Source: Cephalopachus bancanus
Lineage: Eukaryota > Chordata > Mammalia > Primates > Tarsiidae
Assembly (NCBI GenBank): GCA_027257055.1
Contig: JAPVLO010000073.1
Location: 4,950,501 to 5,014,500, forward strand
DNA length: 64,000 nt
Direction: 5' to 3'
Positions 46,787 through 59,023 of the stretch are shown here, piece by piece. Position numbers and translations under genes: made by a program. The notes beneath the pieces were generated by a model that did not search any database, was not told the origin of the DNA, and saw nothing but the letters and a program-made list of their open reading frames with translations. How positions within the stretch are numbered: the stretch's first letter is position 1; every line of letters starts with the position of its first letter.

Positions 46787-46855
46787 AAATGCACCATATG
46801 CCACAGCAAATGCTCAAATCCTAAATTCTTAAAGCTCTCATGGAAATAAAAGAAA
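46787..46855 (+). repeat. Dispersed direct repeat, copy B
   Basis: Begins AAAATGCACCATATGCCACA exactly like 45431, with a shared 'aaattcttaaagctct' downstream. Confidence 0.75.
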
Positions 46856-49541
46856 TCTCTATCTTAAAATATCAGATTTCCATTCAAGTGAAATTAAGAC
46901 TATAAATGTTCTCACAGATATTTATCAGTTAACAGCAAATAAAATATCCATACATTGTTTAAAGAACACAATTTCGACACTTTTTTCCTTATATTATTTT
47001 TAGTAAAAATAAGTTATGAGAAAAGCCAGAGTTAGAATGAGTGCATTAACTTACATTTATAATTAAAAGTTAATATGTAAAGCACATAGCATGTTTAAAT
47101 TTTACAGTGACATACTTCTTGATGTCCTAAAGTTACAAAATGTAGATGACTCACCTATTTGCTCTTTCATCAAATCAATATAAAGTCTCTTGATTCAAGC
47201 CGTCCCAATTTCATAGAAAAGCAAACTTTCAAACTTTTAAAATTTTATTTTTTACAAATTGTATTTAGCATGCTGCATTCTTCTTTCATGAATGCAATCA
47301 CATTCCACAAAACTATATTGCTATTTTGATTTGTACTATTGAACAAATTATGAAGATAAGACAGAATGTATAACAGAGGTATATGGAGATATATAATACA
47401 TGATCTTGGAATAAAAAGTAAATGCTGATTAAAAAGAAATTCTCCCCAATTTCATCAATGACATAAATTCAAACTGTATTATGAAACACAAATTTAACTT
47501 AAAACCAATTTATTAATTAAGCAAATATTATTACATAGCAAAGCATTCACCATGTTATTTGCAATACCCTGCTTCTATAGAGGTAAACAAAATTACAGGA
47601 CAACAAAAAATTTTGACATCTCTTTGGTATCTAACCTACTGAACACACTTTGCAATTAGGATGAAGAATACAGAGTGTTTATTCTTTCAAAAAATCAAGC
47701 AAATGTTAAAAGTTTTGGTATTTTCCTATTTATTTTATTAAGTTATAATCTTATGTTTTATATGTTAAAAGCACAAGCCTATTTCCTTTCCCCTAAAAAC
47801 AGTGCAGAGAAATATTGCCAGATATAGTTCATCACTCTATGTAACCTAGATTTAGCAGATTAAATGTAGCAAATAAATGTAATGTATTTTAAACTAATAT
47901 AGGCATCTAGGCATATAAAAATTAATAACACTGGCCTTTGAGAGTCATAATTTGCCAACGAAACAATTTTAACATACTACCTCAACAGATAAATGCATGA
48001 TGCAAAACTAGGAAACTAAATAATACTATGATTGCTTAATGTTGCTAAACTAATAGTGATAATGAAATTATCTGTAAAAAGCTTACCTTAATCTTATTTC
48101 AAAGTTGTATATTTTAAAATAGAATTAATCTGCATTTAAATAAAACACCTTAAGTCTAAAATAAATCCTCTATGAATAGTTAGGCCTAATTGCAATAAGA
48201 AAAATATTAAGCTGAATATTAAGTTTAATACAAAAATAAGTTTTAAAACTTTAAATAAATCATAATACCTTGCCAAAAAGTATTATCAGAAGCTAACGAC
48301 CAAATTCCTAAAAACAAATAGCTTCTTTTAGGAAAGGGCAACCTTTAAAAGTGGGGAGAAGGAATTGACAGGCTTATATGCATTCAGAACTTCACCACAC
48401 TTTGTGCCAGACACCAGGCTTGGTCCTGAAGTAAAAGTTCAGGTCTAAATTGGAATTAAGTAATACTTTATAAGGTCAGGCCAATTAATTCTACAAAGAC
48501 CAACCCTGAAGATAATAAACAACAAAAAAAAGGTTGTGTCCCCAAAATAAACATCACAGTGCTAAACTTTATTTGAGCATATAACCTGGTTCATACTTAC
48601 AATTTTTTAGTCAAATAAATAATAAATGTGGCAAGTATATGGGAAAAACTCTGAAGAATTATCAAAACTGACATTCTTACTAAGTAATGTGATTTTGTCT
48701 AAGTAGTTTTATTTTTATCTTTCTCTAGTTGCTAACTTCACACTTACATTACTTAACACACATCTTCACCATATATTTACTTTAGAATTTTACTAAAGTT
48801 GACCTCTAAGTAAATACAATGGAATCCCAAGTTTCTACAGTGTATTAGTAGATATTTCTAGGAGAAGACTAGGTATTGTGGGGGAGGAATCCTTTACAGA
48901 ACTCATATATTGGTTAAAATTCATCTATTATTTCCAATCAAAATGAAGCCCTTCCCATGACACAATATTGTATAAGAATAGTTACAACCCACACACAGTA
49001 ACCACTTCTTAAGCATGTGCTTTTTATTATAGGATCACTAACATATGCTCCCAACACCAACGAGCTAAAGAATATGTATCACTTGCCAAACCTTTCTTCC
49101 ACTGAGCACATATCTCCTCAGTAAATAATTACTTCCAGACAAATAGGAAAGGAAGTGGTGCTTCTTTGACTAAATTATCCAATGTACTTTCCTAGTACTG
49201 AAGGGGAGGGAAGAGATATGTGTGGAAGTCTCTTTAAAATGCTCTTCCTTAGTCTCTCCTTAGTGCCCGAAGTCTATAATAAAAAGTCTGATATTTTCAA
49301 CCTAATTTCTTCATGGAACACATGTAAAATGGTAGTTGACAGTACACATAGCACGATGTATTATTACAGGCGCACAGCAGTACTCTGCGGAGAGTTCACT
49401 TCCTAGAATAAAATGGTCTGGGCCATTGGACACAAAGGAGAGGATTCCAGTTCCAATAGAAACTGGTTATTCATTAGCCTTATTTATAAAAACAGAAAAT
49501 TACTCCACTTTAAAACCAAGAATATTGGCTTCCTAAATTAA

Positions 49542-49613
49542 AAAAATAGTCAAGTCAAAAGTAAAGTGTCCAAAAAAATTTTAAAAATAGTCAAGTCAAA
49601 AGTAAAGTGTCCA
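49542..49613. repeat. 41-bp tandem duplication (second copy partial)
   Basis: AAAAATAGTCAAGTCAAAAG and 'taaagtgtcca' occur at 49542-49572 and 49583-49613, identical. Confidence 0.9.
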
Positions 49614-50479
49614 GCTTAGTTACAGGCCTATGAAAAGGTCCTAGAACAGGAAAGCAGCGGCTGCCGCAAAAAAAAAATTTCCTAAGATACCAAACTAAAT
49701 GTCATAGGAATCATTTCTCTAAACTCATTACTGGAATGCAAGAAAAAAACTAACAAGAGAGTCAAAATAACACACAAAAAGAAGGGAACCTTTAAATGTA
49801 TTATACTAAACTGCTTCTAAAACATATTTTTCCAGAAAATGAGACTTCATTATGGTGATGACATTATTATATGAGAACGACATATTTAAAGCAAATAAAT
49901 AAGGTCCAAAACTTTTGATAATAAAAAAGAAAATGCTATAAAATGGAGACAATCTTAAAACAAAATGAGGCAACATCTTAGCCACATCTAATAGCTTTAG
50001 AGAACTTCATGAATAAACAATTGTAACTTCACTTGCAAATGCCACAAACAAAATTCAAAATTAATTAAGTTTCAGATTTCAAATTTCCTAGGATATACCG
50101 GTTCAGGCAGAGACAGTATTTGACTTCTAAGCACATTCATAAAGTCGGATTTACCTTTAAATATTATTTCTGGATCAGTTGTTTGTATTGCAACTGCCTG
50201 ACCAAAGGTGGCAAGAAATAAGGAACATGATAGATACATTTGCTTCTGGTAAATTGCATATTTCTCTTTCTTCCAGCTCCTCAGAATTAACAGGGTGTGA
50301 CATGAAGTTGTTCCCTTAGCAAAACTGGTTGTCCCGTCCTAACTAAATCCTGGCACTCTAGCTTTAAAGACAAACACCATACAAAACAAAGCCAACAAAC
50401 AAATAAAAACACTCCTATGGAGGAGGGGAAAATGTAGGGGAGGAAAGGGTTGGAAAAAAAGAGTCATCCATAACTATCA

Positions 50480-50705
50480 CTGAAGGGAAGGCATGTACTA
50501 TCTGGCAGTTACTATGTTGGAGCTTTACAAAGATTATTTTAAACTCACACAAAAATCCCATAATATAGTTATTTCACCTATAATTTACAGATGAGAAAAT
50601 TAGGTTCAGTGATAAAATGAATTGCCCAAGGTCATGCAGCTAGGATATGGCTGAGCCTAGAATTTGTTCTCCATGTGTCTAAGCCGAGCCTCTTTCCTCA
50701 AAGTC
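50480..50705 (-). repeat. MIR
   Basis: Complement of MIR: 'agctttacaaagattattttaaactcacacaaaaatccc...atttacagatgagaaaattaggttcagtgataaaatgaattgcccaaggtcatgcagctaggatatggctgagcctagaatttg'. Nearly complete. Confidence 0.82.
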
Positions 50706-50864
50706 AAGTCCACATCTCCATTAACAAACATCCCTGCTGGGCCTGCTGGGTGGAAAATTCCGCAAAGGACTACATACAAAATAGAAGCCATAAGTTTTGC
50801 CTTCTGCCTGGAAGACATCTAAGAAATATTCTGAAGGTTCAGATGTCCAATTCACGAGAAGTAG

Positions 50865-51110
50865 TGTAGCAAATGAGGAAAGAGCACTAGACTGGAAAGA
50901 GGGAGTTGACTCACTTACTCTGGACTTTGCTATTTACTATCTGTACAACCTTGGGTATAATCATTTCTTCTATTTCCTCATTTACAGAGGGTAAAATGTA
51001 TCTGCTTTTATTATTTTGTAAAATTAGTTCAAAGGTCCTATTAGATAATATGGGCACCTTTTAGCTATAAAACATTTTGCAAATATGAAATGTTAATACT
51101 ACTATTCAAG
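50865..51110 (+). repeat. MIR
   Basis: 'aggaaagagcactagactggaaag...ctttgctatttactatctgtacaaccttgggtataatcatttcttctatttcctcatttacagagggtaaaatg...ctataaaacattttgcaaatatgaaatg' is MIR, opposite in strand to the one 160 bp to the left. Confidence 0.78.
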
Positions 51111-51794
51111 TGTCAATAGTCAAGTCATTACAGAACTGTAGGGAGATACCTGGATTCAGTAATAAAAGGATTCATTGACTGGCTTTTGTTTCTCCTTTTT
51201 TGTTCTGCTATGTTTTGGTATTTTAAGATAGTCAGTGCTCTGAGGGTGGGTGATTAACCAACTGGTTATGGCTCCCGCTCTCTGCCCTGCCCATGGTTTC
51301 CAGCTAACCATGTTCTGAAGACAAAATCTATGACCAAACCACTTTCCCTTTCTACAACTACCCCACCAAGCATAAGCTATCTTAATAAATTAGAACTTCA
51401 TACTAAAGTATCTAACCCACTCCCAAATCCAAAGTTGTACCTCAAATTCTAAATTCATCTCAGAGAAAAATGTGAGCTCACCCCATTCCCGAGAGAGACT
51501 GGAGGACCAAGCCGGTGAGTAAAAAATCCTCTGATGAAACAGAAAATTTGAAAAAAGAAGAAAGAGCACCTGGCTGACTGGGTACTGTCTCATGAACTAG
51601 GTTAGCATCAACCACAGCATTTAAAATAAATTACTCTGTCTTAAATTCTAGTATTGCAACACAATTTTTATCACAAAGTAATCAATGTCAGAACATTACT
51701 TTTCTATGGAAAGATGTACTCTCAGTTCCAAAAAGCCAACTGACACACTATGTAAGACTGTGTAGACTTCAAATATTTTGACTAAAGACTTTTT
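51111..51794. other. Unique stretch
   Basis: No gene recognised; a weak exon-like segment at 51464-51514 is discussed in the findings. Confidence 0.4.
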
Positions 51795-52121
51795 CTTCTT
51801 CCTTCCTTCCTTCCTTCCTTCCGAGAGACAGAGAGATAGTTTCACTGGAGTGCAGTGGTGCAATCATATCTCACTGTAACCTCAAACTCACGGACTCAGG
51901 TGAACCTTCCACCTCAGCCTCCCTAGTAGCTAGAATTGCAGATATGTAACACCATGCCATAATACCCGCTAATTTTAAAAGTTTTGTTTTGTTTTGTTTT
52001 GTAGAGATCTGGTCTTTCTATGTTGCCTTCCTATGCTGGTCTCAACTCCTGGCCTCTAATGATCTTCCTGCTTTAGCTTCCCAAAGTGCCAAAATTATAG
52101 GCGTGAGCCCCTGCACATGGC
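51795..52121 (-). mobile_element. Old Alu (AluJ-like) with CTTC tail repeat
   Basis: (CTTC)n at 51795-51822 replaces the tail. Then 'tttcactggagtgcagtggtgcaatcatatctcactgtaacctcaaactc', a TTTTG-repeat linker at 51983-52003, and 'cccaaagtgccaaaattataggcgtgagcccctgcacatggcc'. Diverged. Confidence 0.88.
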
Positions 52122-53856
52122 CTGAAAAAGATTTAGTGAAACTATTCAGATGATTCCCAAATCTTGATTTCATTTTGTGTAAGTTTAAGCCAACCACTAT
52201 GATAAGGCATATATTGATCTCAATGAAGACAAAAGGCTAAAAAAAATTAAAAAAAACTTTAACTGAAATGTCACAGGAGAAATTACACACAAAGTGGTAC
52301 AAATTAAATATCCCAGAATTTTAACATATCTACAACACAACTATTTCCATATCAATCTTTCTCAATCTCTCTTCCCTTCTCTATCACTGTCCTATTTTAA
52401 AGGAACCTAATAGTATTCCCTCCTTTATATAATGTATTTTCTATATGCAAAATTAAAGATTTTGAATTGGCATTTTAACAGTTTTCCTTAAATTATTCTT
52501 ATGAACAGCAAAATTATCACAGTGAATTTTTTACTTATTTAAATTGCATTTAAGCTATTTCCTCAACAGCATCATTTATAGCTTTTATAAATTTACTATG
52601 TTAAAACAAATTCAAGCTCTTTATTGGAAAACATATTTTTATTTTAATAATAAAACACGATGCATTCAACTAATACTATATTTCACTTGGTTCGTCATTA
52701 TTTACTTAGGCCCTTGCAAGGGAGAATTCAGCTGACACATCAAGAAATACACTAAGTTTACTTTAACTCTTTCTACCACATATTGAAATTTAAATTAGTT
52801 AAGAACTAGTCAAAATGACTAAGTACGATTATTTCAAAATATGACTAAAAAAGGAATAACAGTTTGGCTCTTTATACGTGGAAGTAAAGGCTACAAAATG
52901 TACATATTACTAGTTCTTCCATCACATATTTCTTAAATTTGTATCATCTATGCCATCAAACAGTATTTTGACCTCCAGTTGTAATTCCTCATCCTCTACT
53001 CATCCTCTATCACCATTTTCAGAAAATAAAGAGAACTTCACTCTAAGGAAAACCATAATAGATCATTAGCCATGCATATCTCAGCAGCCCCCATACCTGC
53101 CTGCATTAGATCTTTTTGCACTTTCCGTTTTTTAGGTCACACAAATTCTGTAAGTAATGTAATGAAACCACAGACTTGTCTGTATTTTCTCATACAGTCA
53201 AGCCCTGACTCATAAATATTTCATTTCTTGTTGTCTTAACTCTAAAAGAGATTAGGCTGTACTTTTTATAAATGCTTTATTTAAAAATCCTTCACTTCTG
53301 AAAGCCAGGCTGACTATGACTTTGGTCAAGTAGTATTGAGACCCATAATAGAAAAAGGAATTTCAACACAATGACAATCACCTAGGCCAAGAAATCATAT
53401 ACTTTAAATACTCAGAAATATAAAATTAGTAGAATTTTGAACTAAATTATTTCACAAAGAAACTCAGTATTATATGATAGAAGTGTATCTTCTGAGTTTT
53501 AAAATTATAAGATTGTAGTTCATATAAGAGCACTTAGGTCAAAGAAAATTCAAAATGAGTTCAAAGGAAGAGATTGGAGAAATGGCTATTATGGGTTAGT
53601 TAGGATTTTGTAAAAATCACAAATTTCTTATACAATATGCTGATAATAAAAACAAAACAAAAGAAGGTTAGGAAAGCAACAATTTTGTTCAATGTACAAA
53701 TCTTCCCTATCAAAAAAAGGTAACAATCAGGCCTTTTGTCAAAGAGAGAGATTTATATTCTGAAGGGGGGAAAAATTGCCCAGCAGTCTACTAGTTGGCT
53801 GAGTGACGTGGATTTGCCCAAAGCAAGGAAGAAAGATCATCAAGGAAAGAACTTTA
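52122..53856. other. AT-rich unique stretch; possible 3' UTR at right end
   Basis: No repeat recognised. If 53857-53919 is a real last exon, the minus-strand 3' UTR would lie here. TTTATT at 53277-53282 is a candidate AATAAA poly-A signal on the minus strand, giving a UTR of about 575 bases. Confidence 0.4.
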
Positions 53857-53919
53857 CTATTCCTCATCCTTAATCTTTTCATCCATCTTCCTCATCTCTT
53901 CCAACTGTGATTGTATAAC
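53857..53919 (-). CDS. Candidate last coding exon, gene not identified
   Basis: Seen on the minus strand: a pyrimidine-rich run ('tgttttgttcttatttttgatataaactttgtag') ending in a good 3' splice site, directly followed by an open 63-base segment that ends in TAG at 53857-53859. In phase 0 it reads 20 residues ending QLEEMRKMDEKIKDEE, a charged, helix-forming tail of the kind seen at the C-termini of coiled-coil or membrane proteins. Composition (GAA, GAG, AAG, ATG) differs from the AT-rich flanks. I do not recognise the protein, and found no partner exon to the right with certainty. It could be chance: purine-rich open segments of 60 bases are not rare. No function is claimed. Confidence 0.3.
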   Translation of the reverse strand, partial: VIQSQLEEMRKMDEKIKDEE

Positions 53920-54714
53920 CTACAAAGTTTATATCAAAAATAAGAACAAAACATTCTTCTAGACAGACTAAGCAAGGTTGGTTTTAGTTTTCTTAAAAGT
54001 TATACATAAATAAATACAGAATACGTTAAAAAGTACACACAAAAAAACCAGCTGATCAGTCACCATCAATAAATAGAGCAGGAGAGCCTTCTTTAGTCAA
54101 AGGCACAGAAGCAAACCTAGTAAAATAGTCATTCTGGCTGCTTGACAACCCTGGTGTGATTAGCTTCCAAATGACTCAATCCAGGCGATACTTCGCTCAT
54201 CTAACTGTACTCAGGGCCCATAACCAACCCATGTCCTGACTTAACAATGAACATATAAAAGGCTCTGGATTGTGCCAAAGCTTTATCTCATGCTTAATGC
54301 TGCTTTTGCTAGTTGTAAAGCTTCATGACTCTTCTGTCTGGAGACATTCCTGACATGTTTGTTTTGCCCGACCTCTGATAAAATTATGTAAATGTTATTC
54401 TTAGTTCATTATTTACACCTTTGATGACTCAGTTGGTCATTGCACTTGATTATCCAAAGTAATACTGTAATACTAATAATACCAAAATTTGAGCGCCTAA
54501 CAAATTACAACTTCTTCTCTCTGACAACTACTACTTTAAACTTAATTGCAATGAAAAGGAAATAACTATTTCATAAAAGCACTTTTGACACAACTTTTCA
54601 AAGTCTGTGTCAACGTTAAGCTCATAATTTCAAGAAAATAAATGAAATGCAGCATGGATTTTAGGAATAGAGAGATAAACATATATATAACTATTGGGGT
54701 GTGAATGTGTGTGT
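53920..54714. other. Unique stretch, mixed composition
   Basis: No repeat or gene recognised; 54050-54470 is relatively complex and could be intronic or conserved non-coding DNA. Confidence 0.4.
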
Positions 54715-55357
54715 TTCTGACAAAATACAGTCCACAGGCTAAAACTGGTCCACTGCTTGTTTTTGAATGATCTGTGAGGTAAGAAAGGTTTTCATTATTT
54801 TTTTTTTTTGAGTTGGAGTCTTACTCCATCCGTAGCCCAGACTGGAGAGCAGTGGCATGCTCACAGCCACCCCAGTGTCAACCTGCTGGGTTCCAGCAAT
54901 CCTTCTGCCTCAGCCTTTTCCAAGTAGCCAGAACTACAGGTGCGCGTTACCATGCCTGGCTAATTTTTTGATTTATTGCAGAGATGAAGTCTCAACAAGT
55001 TGCCCAGGCTGTTCTCCAACCGTGGACTCAGGCAATTTGCTCACCTCGGCCTCCCAAAGTGCTGGGATTAAAAGCTTGAACCCCCTCGTTCGGCCGATTT
55101 TTACATTTTTTTAAATGGCTAAACAAAAATCAAGAGACTGTTTTGTGAAATATGAAAATTATATGAAATGCAAACTTAAGTGTCCATAAACACACCTTTT
55201 GAAACACAGCCACACTCTATGATTTAGTTATTATTTATAGCTTCTTTTATAGTATAAACCCAGTGATGAACAGTTGTAACAGACACCTATGGCCCACAAA
55301 GCCTGTAACAGTTGCTATCTAGCCCTTTGCAACAACAACAAAAATTGCTAACTCTTG
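54715..55357. mobile_element. hAT-type MITE split by an Alu
   Basis: Outside the Alu (54801-55095) the text follows one element: 'acagtccacaggctaaaactggtccactgcttgtttttgaatgatctgtgaggtaagaaagg' then 'tttttacatttttttaaatggctaaac', 'aagtgtccataaac', 'gaaacacagccacac', 'cctatggcccacaaagcctgtaacagttgctatctagccctttgc' and a worn end. A common non-autonomous hAT-Charlie-like element; exact family not given. No coding. Confidence 0.7.
54801..55095 (-). mobile_element. Alu inside the hAT element
   Basis: 'gagttggagtcttactccatccgtagcccagactggagagcagtggcatgctc', linker TTGATTTATTGCAG, 'aagttgcccaggctgttctcc', ending 'gggattaaaagcttgaaccccctcgttcggcc'. Related to the young type by its linker but with a mutated start region. 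Confidence 0.9.
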
Positions 55358-56289
55358 TTTTATATGATGGCTTTTCATGAAACTCTAAGACCAAAAATGG
55401 CTTGGGAGATCTCATCTATTCAAATGGCTTGGGAGATCTCATCTATTCAAATTATGAATTACTTAAAGTGAAATTTTGATCCTCCAATCTCTGAAGACAC
55501 CATCAAAGAAAAAATTAGAAATACCAAAGAAACACAAGACAAAGATGACTCGACATATGTAGCAGAGAATTATTAAAAAACATGACTCAAAACTTTCATA
55601 AATGTTCAAAATGGGCTGAAGCAGACTAAAAACAATTTTAAATGCACTTTGATAACTTACTGAGGAGAAATTATTAAGGAAGGGATGAATCTACTCTTTG
55701 GTTATGATGGTATATTATCATCAGATAACGGAGATAAAACAGAACTTCTTGAATTCTAGATGCCCTTTACCTTCTCCACTAAAAAGCATCATGTTGAAGC
55801 TGAAATGGAATATCAAATATTATTAATAATAAGATAAAAGCTCAGAAATTAATAAGAGGACAATAAGTCTCTTCCAATAATTCTAGGTATAGAAGATCAA
55901 TGGGTTACAATTTCATGGTATTAAAAAAGAACTTTGCAAATGTTATCATAGAGCCATAGATGATAATCTTGGAAGAGTTACAAACCAGAGGAGAACAGAC
56001 ATAATTCATAAGAAGGTCAAATATTATTTTATTTTTTAAAGGTAAAAGGATTCTAGAATATGAAGATTAGTGAGTGTGACATTATTCCCCAACAAAATTC
56101 TAGAGCAGGTTATTAAACAGATGGTTTGTGAACACTTAACATTTTTCTAAAAACTTGCCACAGATTTGTTAAAAATATGCCATGCCAAACCTTGTTTCCT
56201 TTTCTGACATTGTTACTAGATAAGTGGATCAGAGAAATATCTTAGCTGCACAATATCTGGATCAAGAACAGTATGGAGAAAGCCTCTCA
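55358..56289. other. Unique stretch with a short duplication
   Basis: No gene recognised. 55395-55448 is a 27-bp perfect tandem duplication. 55490-55600 is purine-rich. Confidence 0.45.
55395..55448. repeat. 27-bp perfect tandem duplication
   Basis: AAATGGCTTGGGAGATCTCA plus 'tctattc' present twice, at 55395-55421 and 55422-55448. Confidence 0.95.
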
Positions 56290-56870
56290 TGGCCAACTTG
56301 GAGTAAATCCACTTACTATCTGTGTAACTTTGGGCAAATTTCATAACATCTGGGATGAGAGGTAAATTTCCATGGGTCTGTCCTGTTTCTGCATATTCTG
56401 TGCAGAGTCATTGGCAGAATTTGTTCTGGACTATCTTATCATGGATGTTTGTCTAGCAAACAGCCTTTGAATACAGAGATGGTGTCTCTCTCTGAACAAA
56501 GGGCAGATTTACTTACAGCACACTATAAAAGATTGCATTTCCTAAACTTGGTTTTCTCATCAGTGACTCAACTAAGTGTGCAACACCAACCTCAGTCACT
56601 CTCCAGAGCCCCTGAGGAATCCTGTCTCTGACTCGGGACTTCTGCATCTTCTACAAGCATCAAAAGAGTAGGTATCATTGAAACAAGTAGGGTGAATCTC
56701 AGAGCCTTCACAGTTGACAATCTGTGACTCAGTTTTGTCATTTGTAAAATGGGAATAATAACCTTCTCATAAAGGAATTATGAGAATTAAATAAATTAAT
56801 ACACAGGAAGTGTTTAGAAAAGGGCCTACTTAAATTAACTGCTTGATAAATATTAGCCATTGTGATTAAT
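56290..56870 (+). repeat. MIR split by an LTR-like insert
   Basis: 56290-56350 is the first part of MIR ('ccacttactatctgtgtaactttgggcaaatttcataacatc') and 56720-56870 the rest ('atctgtgactcagttttgtcatttgtaaaatgggaataataaccttctc...aggaattatgagaattaaataaattaatac...tgcttgataaat'). The two join in MIR order. Confidence 0.75.
56351..56719. mobile_element. LTR-like insert of about 369 bp, family unknown
   Basis: The sequence between the MIR halves begins TG (TGGGATGAGAGG) and ends CA (AGTTGACA). It has a TATA-like ACTATAAAAG at about 56523 and a cleaner, GC-richer right part ('ctccagagcccctgaggaatcctgtctctgactcggg'), as in solo LTRs. Flanks 'catc' and 'aatc' are only a weak target-site match. Could be a non-LTR insert or a deletion-scarred element. 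Confidence 0.45.
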
Positions 56871-57599
56871 TTCAAACATATGTCAATAGCTAAACAATCA
56901 CACCCAAAGGATTAGGGACAAATGAAGGACTCCACCCTCACTAGAAATGAAGAAGCCTCTATTCTTAACCAGGTTCTGCTCAATATTTTATAATTTAATA
57001 AATCTAGAAAATGCATCAATCAAAATTATGCATGATACAATTGCCAATATAGATAAAAGAATCAGATTTTCTTAAAAAATCTTGACATGCTAAACACAAA
57101 TTTAGTGGAGATATAAATTCTATTAAGAATAAGCTATTCATGTTGCATATTAACTGCAACTTATATAAAATGAATTATAGTTCCAGTAACAATGTAACAT
57201 GTCCAAAAATTAATTTTCTATTAGGTTAAAGAGAAATGGAGATAAATTTTTAAGGTTTTTGAGTTGGTCAGGTCTCACTTAACATATGGTGTTTAGTTCC
57301 AGAATCCAGCGTCTTAAAGGAAAACTTCAGCAAATGTGAATGTTTTTGGCAAATATGGATCATTTTTAATACATAAAGAATAAATGAAGAAACCTGACTC
57401 CTTTACCCTAAGAAAGAAAAAATGTATTGATGATGAAAATTTTTCAAACACCTAAAAGGTTATTTATATAAAATATTCTGTGCAAATACAAAGCATAGAG
57501 TTAAAAATGGTAAATTGATTCTAATTCAATTTAAGAAAAAAACTTTCTATCAATTAATTTTTTTAAATGTTCACTAGCAATAACAAGTTCTTCATGGAA
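56871..57599. other. AT-rich unique stretch
   Basis: No gene recognised. 57260-57360 ('caggtctcacttaacatatggtgtttagttccagaatccagcgtcttaaagg') resembles the end of a Tigger-like DNA transposon, low certainty. Confidence 0.4.
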
Positions 57600-58107
57600 G
57601 TTTTTAAAAATTTATTATATATATTTCAAGTATACGACATGATGTTACAAGATAGCATAGATAGTAAAAAGGCTAGTATAGTGAAACAAACTAACATATT
57701 ACCTCACATAGTTACCATTTTGTTTTTGTGTCAAAAGCAGCTAAAATCTCGTTTAAATGAATTCCAATTTTATTACCCATAATCCTCATGTTGTACTTAG
57801 ATTTTGAGACTTATTATCCTACTTGTCTGCTACTTTGTATCCTATGACCTGCAAATCCCATTTCTTCTCCAACCTACCCCTTGTTACCACTGTTTTTTTC
57901 TGTATGTGTGTGTGTGCAAACATGTATTATATATATAACACATGCATGTATGTACTAGGATTCCACACACAAGTGAAATCATTCAATATTTTTCTTTCTG
58001 TGTCTGGCTTCTTTCACTTAGCATAATGTCCTCCAGGCTCATCCATGTTGTGGCAAATGGCAAGATGCCATTCTATTTTAGGGCTGAATAATATTCTACT
58101 ATATATA

Positions 58108-58425
58108 CAGTCACCCCTTTGTAGCTGTGGATTCAATCAACCACAGATAAAAAATAGTACTAAAAAAATTTTTCATGTGTACTGAACATGTACAGATTGT
58201 TTTGGCCAGTATTCCCTAAACAATACAGTATAACAACTTTTTATACAACATTTACATTGTATTAAGTTTTGTAAGTATCTATAGATGATTTAGAGTATAC
58301 CAGAGTATGTACATAGGTTGTGTGCAAATACTACACATTTTATATCAGAGACTTGAGCATCCATGCATCTTGGTATCCACTGAAGGAATAGAAACCAGTT
58401 CCCCGTGGATAACAAGGGAAGACTG
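58108..58425. mobile_element. MER2 (Tigger/pogo MITE)
   Basis: Near full length, 318 bp. Terminal inverted repeats CAGTCACCCC...GAAGACTG, TA on both sides (58106-58107, 58426-58427), and the MER2 interior 'ctgaacatgtacagattgttttggcc', 'attccctaaacaatacagtataacaac', 'caaatactacacattttatatcagagacttgagcatcc'. The L1 text resumes after the second TA. Confidence 0.93.
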
Positions 58426-58821
58426 TATCTGCTATACTCTTTATTCATTCATCTGTTGTTGAACAGTTAAGTTGATTCCATATCTTGGCTCTTATGAATA
58501 GTAATGCAATGAGCATGGGAGTGCAGTTATCTTTATGAAGTGGTGATTTCATTTCCTTTGAGTATATGCCCAGAAGAAGGGATTGCTGTCATATGTATTT
58601 CTATTTTTTAATTTCTTTAGAACCTCCATACTGTTTTCCATAATGAGTGTACCAATCCAAACTTACACCAGCAGTGGACAAGAGTTCCATCTTCTCCACA
58701 CTCTCACCAACATTTGTTTTCTTTTGACTTTTTGATAACAGTTATTCTAGCAGGTGTGAAGTGATACTTCACAGTGGGTTCTGATTTGTATTTTGTATTT
58801 CCCTGATGATTAATGATGTTG

Positions 58822-59023
58822 AGCACCTTTTTTTTTTTTTTTTGAGTTGGAGTCTCACTCTGTCGCCCAGACTGGAATGCAGTGGCATGCTCCCCGCCAC
58901 TGCAGCCTCAACCTGCTGGACTCCGGTGATCCCTCCACCTCAGCCTTCCAAGTAGCCGGAACTCCAGGCATGAGCTACCATGCCCGGCTAATTTTTGATT
59001 TATTGTAGAGGCAAGCACCTTTT
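58822..59023 (-). mobile_element. 5'-truncated young-type Alu with perfect TSD
   Basis: Element 58832-59013: T-run, 'gagttggagtctcactctgtcgcccagactgg', right monomer, linker TTGATTTATTGTAGAG, then stops, so the left monomer is absent. Identical AGCACCTTTT at 58822-58831 and 59014-59023. Breaks the L1. Confidence 0.94.

Larger units (their letters stand above)
46334..50479. other. Long AT-rich stretch without recognised genes
   Basis: No gene, RNA or young element seen in about 4.1 kb. Holds copy B of the dispersed repeat (46787-46855) and a 41-bp tandem duplication (49542-49613). About 49340-49480 and 50170-50350 are more mixed but show no clear coding exon. Confidence 0.5.
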
